DNA of 64,000 nt from Angiostrongylus vasorum (taxonomy: Eukaryota; Nematoda; Chromadorea; Rhabditida; Metastrongylidae): the NCBI GenBank assembly GCA_018806985.1, contig JADANN010000013.1, positions 868,001 to 932,000 of the forward strand, read 5' to 3'. Position 1 is the stretch's first letter; each line of letters begins with the position of its first letter. Positions 54,701-64,000 of the stretch are shown in pieces. A model generated the notes under the pieces. The model saw only the letters and a program-made list of their open reading frames with translations. It was not told where the DNA came from and ran no database searches. Position numbers and translations under genes: made by a program.

Positions 54701-57700
54701 TCCTTAAAGGACAAGTTTTCCAGCAAGTAATCGGAATGGCACAACTTCAGGAGTTTCGTAAGTAGAAAAGAAAGGTTATCTGAACTGTCTCCTGTTTTCC
54801 CTACACTACTACATTACTACATTACTATTCACTTTTTATATTCGTACTCCACGAGAATACAAACGTCCTCTAGGATGGCCACCTACACGTTGGGCTTACG
54901 TGTTCGTAAACACAATCAGCTGTACCAGCAGCCGCAGTTATTTTACAGATCAAGATATGAAACTCGCATGCGCCACCATGCTCGAATAAAAACTCCACCA
55001 TGGACGACGATTGCGAGGGAAAGAAACGACTGGTAGATGTGCTAAGGTCCGCACAACTTGTGAGGACTGACCATCCAAGTATCCAAGTATCCAAGTAAGT
55101 ATTCAACGATACGGATTGATTGCAATGCGCATGGTGCAAGGATAATGACCACTACCAACTCTTACCGTACTATGGTGAAATGCTAGTTTTCTGAGACTAT
55201 TAACTGCTTTTTTTCTCATGCTTTCCTCCCAAGACTTGTGTTTCTCTAGCGTACCACCATACACCTACTTTGAAATTACCGAATTTTAGCGCGAAATTTT
55301 CAAAACTTAATTTTCGTCCTAAATCCTTTTAAAACTCTTACTTAGGAAGTTCAGAACTTGAAGAATATCTCATACCAATTAATTGTGCTGTTAAGGAGAC
55401 AGAGCAGAGTCTGTTCTATAAGCCCGTAAAGTTCTGAACTCTTCTAATGCTTCAGTGTTGGAAAAATTTATTTTTATTTATTTCTATTTGTATGACCCGT
55501 CTTCACGTCTAATGTGAGGATCCCAGCACTTCTCACATTCGATTCGTGTCTTCGCATCCATCATCCACGAAGGTGTTCTATCTTTTACGTGCTGCTCTAG
55601 CTGCTGCCTGAGCATTTTCATTTCATCTTGAATTTCGAAGAATGCTAGGCTACTGGATTCTCCCTTGAAGTCCTGAGATAGCCAGGCTGGAGCGTTCCCA
55701 ATTGAGGATTGCAGAGAGCGATTTTTTTTCCCGGACAAGTCCGGTACAAAATATGGAAAAATTACCGTCTGTTATCGGAAAACCAGGTTCATTGCGAATG
55801 TGTCAAAAAATGAACTCAGTAATCACTTTTTATGCCATTATCTCCTTTTTAAAAATTATTTGTATTGTACTAGTGCAGAGACGTACTTCAGAGAGCTGGC
55901 TGGTGCAAAATCCTACAACGACTTTCTCGTCCAGCGAGGTACCGTTTAGGTGGTTCAGTAACGTCAGTATTGCCTGCAGTATTAACCGCAACTGTTCGGA
56001 TTCTTGGACGAGTTTTGCTGCCGTCGAGTACGCGTTCAATTGCTGGGAAACAATATCACTGTGAACATCGATATCATCAAAATCGAACCAGATGAAGATT
56101 TACCATTGTGAATAACTAGTTACTAGTAGTCTATTACTAGTAGTAAATTATTAATTCATTCAAAGATTTATGGAAAGAAAATGGTTGCAAGACATGGTAA
56201 ATTGGGAGGGCTTTGTAGAATCAACAACTAAAGCGATATTTTATGCCACGACCCAAATAGAGATCTGTTTTAGCACCACGTTATGCTAAATTAAAATGAT
56301 GGAAAATCCCAACAATATCTTCTAGGCTTGCCATTACCGGAAGCTTATAATCGTCGGCTGTAAAAGTGTGCTAGTTCGTGCCCAGTCCATAGAAGAGAAG
56401 TTAAAACGCCCTAGTACGACTCGGCCATGTGTTTTCACATACTCTCGGCATTGATCAATCCTGAGGGATGCGCCATGCATTCGATTTCATTAAGCACCGC
56501 TAGAGGTAATTAAATGCATATCTGGCCTACGCTAACTTGCGGGGCCTACCAATGTACCGAGTCAGTATTGCTATGCTCCCAGGCAGGTCTGGCACTAATT
56601 TGCAGATTCTGGATGGACGGAAGGCTTGGTGAGCCTAGGACGCGTGGTAGAACCTTTGTGTATTGCAGGGCACTTCTCACCACTGCGCTGTACGCGCGTT
56701 TTTGCGTACTATAACTCATGTGAAGTTCTTATTGCTCCACTTGAATGGCAACTCTGTTCTCCTATTCATTCAATCGAACATGCCAGTATCAAGTGCAACG
56801 CCCGGAATTGAGATTTTTGATGATTGGGACTTTAGATAGGGGTATAGATAGGGGTAATGTTTTCTGGTAAACTATTGATAACGCGGTAAGCAATAGGAAC
56901 ACAAAATTTTGCAGTTGTGTCTAAACCAAAAGGCACTTGACATGAAAAGGCAAACCTCATTGATAGCGTTGATTCCTTCGTCGAAAGTTGCTGTATGTAC
57001 CATAACTGTCAACTTCTCTTCAGCTCTTTCTATAGCAGCAAGCTAAAAGGTGAAGAAACATTTGATGGGATACTGAAGGGATGTATTGAAAGAACAGGGC
57101 AAATGGTTTCCGACCAGATAGATTTTGATCTAGCAAACCAGTGATTCTCAAAGAAACAGCTCAATTTCTTCTTCGCATTGCTCAGTTTACACGAGCTTGT
57201 TATAAAAGTTTTATTAGCGTAACGTTTTTGAATCTCGATTTGACAACGTAGACACCATATCGAGAGTATGAACCACTGTGGACCATCGACTCAGATCACT
57301 AGCTCTGGGCGAGGTAAAGACGTCGAAACGTTAGCCGAATAAAACTTGTGTAACAATCTCATGTGAGCTGAACAATCCAAAGGAATTTATTGATTATTCA
57401 AGTTTAGGTTAAGTGAAAGTCAGTTCAGCTAAGAACAACTCATTTTGTCGCCAGAGATCTTTAGTTTGGCGACCAGTAAAGCATAACTAAAGAAAGAACT
57501 TTCATTATTAGCTTCAAGTATGTCCGTCTTTTTCCCTTCTCTTTCCAATATTTCGAGAGATCCATCAATTTCGATGGATTTCTTGAACATTGCACTCACA
57601 TCGATCACAAATTGCTCGGCCTCCGTCCACTGCGAGTTCGGATGGGCGGCGGTGAAGCGGCGAATACGCTCGACGTCGGCGGCCGACGGCACAGCTTCTA

Positions 57701-60700
57701 GCACTAGCGACGCCCTGTCGACGGGCAACACCGTCATGTCGAGCCTGCCAACACTGAACCATGCTCTGAACGCTTCATGCCATCGCCAGGTAAGTTCCCA
57801 GCTGAGGATTCTAATACTATAATACACACAAAAGGAGTATTTCAATGTTCGTCTCCTAATTTCAGTCATTTTGGAAACGTCACTCTTCGGCTGCCTAGTG
57901 TTTCACAGAGCAGATCGAATCGGTGCGATATCCTAACCAATGTAACTGTTTTATCCTAGAAGGGGTCATTTGCACATTTTAATTCTACTTTAATCTACTC
58001 GCCGAATAGATTGGCATATCGTCTGGATAGCGAATTTAGCATTACTAGTATGATCATAGAGTACACAGCCTTTTTAAGATTTTGGACGAAATTGTCTAAA
58101 TAGGATTGACCCAAGGGCTAACGAAAAAGTCAAAAATCGCCAGAGTGATGTTCTCATGTTACTAATTGATTTCTATGGACACAGAAGAAAGCGGAAGGGA
58201 AATTGTGGATAATTTTTGAGGGAAATCCCTTTCACCTGAGTTATTCAAGATATCACCTTTCAGCTGTAGTCCCGTTGATCGTCGAATGACTCGAGCGGGC
58301 GCCAGTAAATCTTCCATTTTTCCCTATCGCGCGCAAGAGTAGCATAGTGGGTTCTGCTCGCTCTAGGGATTCGTCGAGCATCATTTCTTCTAGGCTCTTC
58401 GTGAAGAATTCTGACCATCGGGTCGGTGGTCCTGCGGTACGTTTGACATCCCGAGGGACCTAATCACTAACGACTCTTGTCCATCGGTTGTCATTCATAC
58501 GCATTACGTGCCCGGCCCACTTTATCTTCCACTGTCTGGCGTACAGAACGGCATCTTTGATTCTTGATTGTTGACGCAGGTCGGAGCTTCGGATCCGATC
58601 CCTTACTTGTGTGAAACAGGACACTCCTAGCATCGTCCTTTCGACTGCGCGTTCAATAACGCTGAGTGGTCTTTCATCCTGCTTACGCAAACACCAAGTT
58701 TCTGACGCATACATTAGGGCAGGAAGGACCGTTGGGTCTAAAAGGTGGGCACGGACTCGGGTGTTCTTTGTTCTCTTCACTAGATCCTCGATGCTCTTGG
58801 AAGCTCCCCAAGCCGCTCGTTCCCTTCTGCTCAACTCTGGAGCTAATTCGTTCATCATATTGATTTCCCGACCTAGATAGACATAACTGGAGCATTCGGA
58901 GATATTAATTCCGTCGGGCGTGAATGGAGATATGATACCAATCCGTTCCTCATGAACATGGCTTCTGTGAGAATTAGTCGGAGAACAAATCTTCCACAGG
59001 CGTTATCAGAGTCGACAAGCATTAGTTCCGCCCTGATGTTTGATGTTATTAGAATCAAAATTGCCGACCATCGATTTTCACTCCCATATTATCCCATTCC
59101 AATGTTCGCATGACGTTCTGGAGGGTGACGGTAAATAATTTTGGCGAGATGGTATCACTTTGCCTTGCTCCTGTTTTAACGTCGTTATTGATATCGTTGT
59201 AGAATGGTGATAACTTGAGCCAGCTTGCTCACACGGCTATCCTTAGTCCAACATTCTGCCAATCCTGTTTAGGATGACTGGCATGAAGAGTTTGTAGATG
59301 ATATACAGAAAGAAGATTGGCCGATAGCTGCTGGGAAGCTACCTTTCTTGAACAATAATCCAACCTTGCTGGTCTTCTACTGAGTAGAATTCTGTTGCTG
59401 GTGCGATTCCACTTTGATTTACCGGCTACAGTGCTTCTGGAGACAGACATCTCTTGATGATCTTAACTCTTCGCTTTCACAGCGCTGACGTAAAGGTGCT
59501 GAATTAGCTGGTACTATTCCCCTCCGCTATTAAGAACGACATATTCCCAACACCCAACAAACAAAATGAATCACTTCCAGTTTACGGTGGTGCTGGCACT
59601 TCGTGTTTTGAATATAGCGGACTTTTCTCCTTCCTGCGAGAAATGAAATCATGCACAACGAAAATGATGCCCTGATCCCGTGTGGAGTTTTGGGACAACA
59701 GCAACATCGGTTACGCAAAAGAATCGACTTCCTACGATGTTGTCTATTTCGTTACAGCACTGTCAGTTGGGAGACTCCTAGGTTCAGCACTGAGAGCTGG
59801 ACTTCTGGAATTGCGATCTAGCATATATGGTCATGGTCTTCATGATTATCTCAGACAACCAGTCACTCTGCTCGTTCCATTCTATTCAGTAAGTCCCTAT
59901 GACGTTCTTCCGACATTCTTGTGGATCCACCCTTAACGTTAAAATCTCCAATGATGACTTTGCATCGAATGTGTATGGAGTGGAAAATTAAAAACTCCGA
60001 AGCAGACTCGAAATAGGGTGCAAAATACTTTTTGATACCGACACCAATGTTTTTGGATGTTTGAGCAACAGTAACACACAGTAAATAGTAGCATAAATAT
60101 CATTCTTACCAATACAACGATAGAGCAATTTCTCTTCTACAGTGTTTCAGGTTTACAACCTCCAGAGCTCTCCAGTTACCACAAAATTACCTTTTATTTT
60201 CAAAGAACCAGAAAGTCTGCAGCCGATGAGAAATTGCTCGTATTATCTACAGGGGATGAACGGCTCGCATCCATTATTGGTTAACTGAGGTGTGAACTCT
60301 TTAATCATACAGCCCGATATGAACCTTGTCCTTCTCTACTTCATATGAAATCATTTTTACTAATTTGAATGAACATTAACTCAGTGAAGGCTGTGACCGT
60401 GTTGCTGGACTTGGGTGAAATTTCGATGATCAAAAGCTGTACTATGACAATGAAGTGTCAGCGGCAAAATAGACCGTCTTTTGGGACTTTTGGGATATAT
60501 ACAGTTGGTCCCACCTGTGTATGGAGAATTCGATTTCGAATTTTTTCAGGTTCACTTTCCTGAGAATATCGGTAACACGTTGATGTTGTTCTTCGCTGAG
60601 AAGCGCTGTGTCGTCTTCGATCTGGTCACGAACGTACTGAAATCAGTCCTTTGTTCGCATAACTTGGTGATACTTGGTGATAAAGTTGGAAATCCCTTAT

Positions 60701-62981
60701 TATCTTTATATTGGCGAGCTGACAAAATAAACTTTTTGTAATATCGTGTAAAAATTCGTGTTTTATAAATTGTGATGATGCACATACACAAACCGTAAGA
60801 AAACTACGCGAAAGGTTCAGTAATGTAATAATGTAATAAAAAAATAGTGCAGTGTATAATAAAAAGTTCAACAACGGCAAATAAAAATAATATGATCAGT
60901 TTCAAGGGGCGGATAGCCCAGTGGCAGTGATGTGGACTATCACGAGCACGAGCTGGTTCGCTCCCGTTCCGGGCTCACCAAGCCTCCATCCCTTGGAGGT
61001 GGAGAGATTAGTGCCACATTTGCCTCGGAAGAAGTTCATTCTCTGAAACCCACATGAGAGCGCTCTAGCCTGGTTATCTCAGAACTTCAGGGAGAATCGA
61101 CTGGAGCGGCATTCAACAACATCCATGACGAAAGAAAAATGCTCAAGCAGCAGCCTATAGCACATGAAAGAAGTTGAAGATCTTTGTGGAAAATTGGTGC
61201 GAAGAAATGAATCGAATTTGAGAAGTGATGGGACCCGCACAGTAGACGTGAAACAAAGGTCGTGTGAAACAAAAAAAAGAACGAGTTTCACAGCTAACAA
61301 ATAGAAAACAGATAAAGAAGATAATCAGTGAAGTGTGAAGAACGAGATAAAAAAGCTGAGTAGCGATGAGAAGAAGTTATTGCATTGTATACCAATGAAG
61401 TAGATACAGTATCGAAACATTGTTAAAAACAGGTACCGTTCCTCACCTCAACGACCTCGGCGGTTAAAGCGGTCGGCACAGCTTCAAATATCGTATCCTT
61501 AACTTGTTCGTCATCCAGTACGGTGGCGGATGGAATTGTTTTCAAGTATCTGCAACATTCGAAACTTCCTTCCTAACTTTGTTGAAGATTTCTCTTCCTT
61601 ATTTTTACACTATGTTATATTTATTCAAGTGGTTTTGCTCTACGCAGACAGATAACATAAAGCTAAATAATTATGACAAATATTAAAACAGTGAAAGCAC
61701 ATTATGCTGAAACGAAGCTGTCGTACAACAATCAAACATTAAAAGGAGAACAACAACGATGGGAAGAAGAACACAAGAGTACCTCGGCTGAACGGATTCA
61801 CCAGGTCGTGATGTCTGTGGTCGCATTGACAACACAAAATTCGACAGTGAACGTCCTCCTATAACTAAAAAAAATGACAGAAACGGGAAGCCATCGCGGA
61901 CGCGCCTGGAGGTATCCGACGAACAACTGGAATTGTGAAAATCGAAAATTCCGCTCACTTTTACTTCGTAGATCCTCAGCAGAACCTGACGACGAGACGC
62001 CGTTATCCAACGAGTCGGCGTTTTCCAATTTTATTGTCTGTAACGATTTTGTGAATGGAAGCCAGTTGAGAAGATTTCTTCAGAAAGAAACTGAAGCACG
62101 AAACGTCTAGTAATAGCGGACTTTGAGCGATTAGGTGGATATCAGCGACTTTTTTTGCTTGTGTAACAGATTATTCTAAGAAAAATTTGTTAAATAAAAA
62201 GACAAAGTAGAACGGTAATGAGGAGATAGAAAATGAAGATATGGTGAGAACTTGTTAGACAAGTGGCCTTCCTATAGTCCGCGGTGATATCGGTGTAACT
62301 GCTTTTCACTTCAGTCTTTTTTGCTTGCAGTGAAGATTGCTTGTTGGGGAGTCTTTTTAGTTCACACTTCACCATAGCCACTTTGAATGTTGGAATAAAA
62401 AAATAACTTTTCAAAAGCAAAGAGAAAGTCGGTAAAGGCGAGGATCCTACTGTCGGAAAGCCTAGAAATCTGCCGGCCATTATACGAAGAAAAATTTGAG
62501 TCTCAATTTCTCTCTGTTCTCAGTAGCCGTTTCAAAACGCATTCTCAGCAGTCGTCTATTCTAATGAGGTTCTATGCTCTTTTTCACGATTTGTTTCCAT
62601 GAAAAATATCTACTAAGCGTATCAGGCTTGTGCAGAATTTGCAAAGCGTTTATGAGCCTTTCTTTCCTGATTTTGAGCCAAAGTCAGAGCTCAAGTTACC
62701 TTGTTATCAGTTCGTCCGATTTTCCCATCTAAAGTGTTCGCTGTCAATTTATTGTTATTGTTTACCATTTGAGGGAATATTGACAACGGGTTCATACTGT
62801 AACAAAGCATACGTAAGTCAAAAAAACAACTAACTGAAAGTAAAAATGTTCGCTTTAGTTAAGTATGATGAATTGAAAGTGAGGCTAACCCTTGAGCAGC
62901 AGCCAGTAGAGCTTGCTGTTGTTGTAGTGCCAGCATGTCATGTTGTGGATGAACCATCAATGGCCGTCGAACATTCGAATT
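51775..62981 (-). CDS. Formin (actin nucleator) with FH2 domain, 5'-incomplete
   Basis: Formins nucleate and processively elongate actin filaments through a dimeric FH2 domain. Exons (minus, 5' to 3'): 62890-62981, 61959-62037, 61783-61864, 61447-61549, 60515-60636, 57600-57744, 56956-57042, 55887-56042, 54411-54495, 53666-53832 and 51775-51924 (stop TAA 51775-51777). From the second exon the phases chain, with good GT/AG sites. FH2 landmarks in order: LVLEAVPSAADVERIRRF, WTEAEQFVID, IERAEEKLTVMVHTATFDEG, QLRLILQAILTLLNHLNG, TLTAFIRD, the coiled coil EMRQRLEEMADKLVRVK, and LLMLAYMGEALPRTESDF. A short exon is probably missing between 55887 and 54495, and the first exon's link is out of phase, so another exon lies at 62.0-62.9 kb. 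No Trp-bearing lasso segment or proline-rich FH1 was found. The protein ends VEVEN about 25 residues after the FH2 post, with no visible DAD. Subfamily not determined. Confidence 0.8.
52350..52625 (-). mobile_element. SINE family B copy in formin intron
   Basis: Tail TTGGCGTTGATCAATCCC, CGAGCCAGTGCTGCGATCC, core CCAGACAAGTCTGG at 52505-52518 and head GGCGCGTGTGGCCCAGTAGTC on the minus strand, the same strand as the gene. Confidence 0.75.
55030..55100 (+). mobile_element. Family A retroposon, very short 5'-truncated copy
   Basis: Only the last about 35 bp of the body (CCGCACAACTTGTGAGGAC) plus a tail of ATCCAAGT units at 55072-55097. In a formin intron. Confidence 0.65.
55475..55750 (-). mobile_element. 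SINE family C copy, 5'-truncated
   Basis: A/T-rich tail at the low-coordinate end (ATTTTTATTTATTTC), then the complement of the family body (GACCCGTCTTCACGTC, CCCAGCACTTCTCACATTCG), ending at the core CCGGACAAGTCCGG near 55732-55745. The tRNA-like head is missing. In a formin intron. Confidence 0.7.
56440..56700 (-). mobile_element. SINE family B copy in formin intron
   Basis: Tail CTCTCGGCATTGATCAATCC, GTACCGAGTCAGTATTGC, core CCAGGCAGGTCTGG and head GCGCGTACAGCGCAGTGG on the minus strand. Confidence 0.7.
57301..57336 (+). ncRNA. Decayed hammerhead-like motif, second type
   Basis: AGCT, CTGGGCGA (core with insertion and change), GGTAAAGACGTC, GAAAC, GTT, AGCC. Same flanking sequence as 37861-37896. 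In a formin intron, antisense to the gene. Confidence 0.4.
58265..59990 (-). mobile_element. RTE-type retrotransposon, 5'-truncated, in formin intron
   Basis: Minus strand. Longest open block 58460-58858 carries the RTE C-terminal region (SIEDLVKRTKNTR, MYASETW, WKIKWAGHVMRMNDNRWTR). RT remnants lie at about 59270-59420, and the 5' break near 59990 falls within the endonuclease region. It is less decayed than the 44.8 kb copy. Confidence 0.85.
60000..60180 (-). pseudogene. Fragment related to 37071-37340
   Basis: The minus strand shares blocks with the 37.1 kb fragment (GAAATTGCTCTATCGTTG against GACATTGCTCTATCCTTT, ACTGTGTGTTACTGTTGCTC against ACTATGTGTTGCTGTGTTCC). The reading frame is broken. 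Same caution as for 37071-37340. Confidence 0.25.
60905..61275 (+). mobile_element. SINE family C copy in formin intron
   Basis: Head GGCGGATAGCCCAGTGGCAG (A box) and GCTGGTTCGCTCC (B box), full body, and end GGGACCCGCACAGTAGACG with an A-rich tail. Antisense to the formin gene. Confidence 0.8.
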
Positions 62982-63047
62982 CTAAACAATAAGATAACGT
63001 TTAGTGTTTAACTAGCTTCTAGCTCTAGTTGAATGATCCATATACCG

Positions 63048-64000
63048 ACAACCCGAGGATCTCCGTGATAGAACGATGTCGTGCCGGTTTGTTGAGAAGG
63101 AACATGGAGTATCCCGGGTGGAGCACTGGGAGCTAATCGCAGAACAAAAGCGGCCTCATGTTTCCCTGGGAGGCTGGTGGATCAAAGAGGCAGAGTCCCT
63201 GTTTCTCCTGTGCTGATTTCGCATATTGCTTCTGTTTACGAAGACATATTCATGCATGTATCGTGGCTGTGCTCTCTTTCATGCGGACTGTATTCTACGA
63301 GTCAATGCGGCCAAAAGCCTGCAATCAAATGACGGGAAAGTATATGGGAAGCAGTTAGGAGTCGCCTCCAACAGATAAGTTCCTTGTCTACTCTGTGAGA
63401 GGCTAGCAAACTACCCATGAGTATACCCAATCACCACGTCCAGAGGTCAGCAAGAAATACGTGTAGCAAACACTAAGTGCAGTAAGGTGAGCGGGCCTCA
63501 TTTCCCTGACATCGAAAGAGCCCTGATACGGCAGCGTTGGATGGGACGACTACGGGGAGGCCGCTAAAATCTCAAGTCCATTCTCGGCTGCCTACATCGC
63601 AAAGGACTACGGTGACGATCAATGCCTACAATGCATGTGCACTTGTCCTGAGTCCTCGATAGAAAAGGTGACGATGCAGGCAGGAAGGATAAGGCACGAC
63701 GTCATCGGACTGGCCTAGACGAGAAGTCACTCATTCAACACCATCTATGACACTGGAGAAAAACTTTTACTCGGAACATGCGACAGTAGACGAGTCGACG
63801 GCGTCGGCGCTCTCGTTAACACGAGTTTGGTCAAGAACACCGATTCATTCGAGACAACTTACAACCCGAATCGGACGTTTACGATTGAAAAGATGTAGAT
63901 GAGTACCGGCGTTGACATTTTTCGTCATTTACGCACCAACATCAATCTATGACGAAGAAGAAGTCGAAGCGTTCTATATGGACTTTGAGAAGTTCTGCAG
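63048..64000 (+). mobile_element. RTE-type retrotransposon, 5' part, runs off the window
   Basis: The start aligns with the 5' end of the 13.87-16.57 kb element (ATATTCATGCATG, GTATTCTACGAGTCAATGCGG). The endonuclease region at about 63590-64000 contains the blocks DVIGL, TIYDTGEK, LLLGTCDSR and GVGALVNTSL, with stops between them. It lies upstream of the first formin exon found here. Confidence 0.75.

Overview
This window looks like nuclear DNA of a parasitic roundworm, most likely a strongylid such as a hookworm. Short coding exons (about 60-320 bp) are separated by introns that begin GT and end in the nematode-type T-rich ...TTTCAG/TTTTAG. Most of the sequence is intron or intergenic DNA filled with decayed mobile elements. 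There is no bacterial gene organisation, no operon and no intact transposon open reading frame.

Two host genes can be recognised with good support, one at each end. At 777-3162 (+) lies the C-terminal part (about 390 residues) of the auxiliary subunit of the NatB N-terminal acetyltransferase (NAA25, CRA-1 in C. elegans), in seven exons. At about 51.8-63.0 kb (-) lies a formin: eleven exons whose phases mostly chain, encoding a linker and most of an actin-nucleating FH2 domain, ending just after the FH2 post region. Between them are weaker coding traces: a frameshifted last exon resembling the C-terminus of ALKBH8 (6100-6256, -), a possible receptor tail (7053-7158, -), several unidentified exon chains (26.7-27.6 kb +, 30.3-30.6 kb -, 33.4-34.1 kb +), a terminal exon (44508-44597, +), a small two-exon gene candidate (40358-40544, +) and a small cysteine-rich secreted-peptide candidate (46796-47053, +).

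The rest is dominated by repeats. (1) Penelope-like elements: a near-complete frameshifted copy at 9.56-12.18 kb (-) with reverse transcriptase and GIY-YIG endonuclease, a more decayed copy at 48.05-49.8 kb (-), and short palindromic derivatives at 41.4 and 50.0 kb. Their ends carry hammerhead-ribozyme motifs, two of which have an intact core. (2) RTE-type non-LTR elements: 13.87-16.57 kb (-), 44.8-46.26 kb (+), 58.27-59.99 kb (-) and a copy entering from 63.05 kb to the right edge (+). (3) Two tRNA-derived SINE families, here called B and C, which share a palindromic core. (4) Fold-back elements with tRNA-like boxes (family D). (5) A retroposon with 7-8 bp tandem tails (family A). (6) A 1.8 kb minisatellite of 27-30 bp units at 22.67-24.49 kb, open on both strands. 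(7) TA and GT microsatellites. The first about 740 bp are duplicated almost exactly at 18.36-19.09 kb.

The recognised genes do not form a pathway. The most notable content is the set of hammerhead ribozymes inside palindromic Penelope termini. Family names, exon boundaries and homologies come from reading the sequence and remembered family features; no database search was run.
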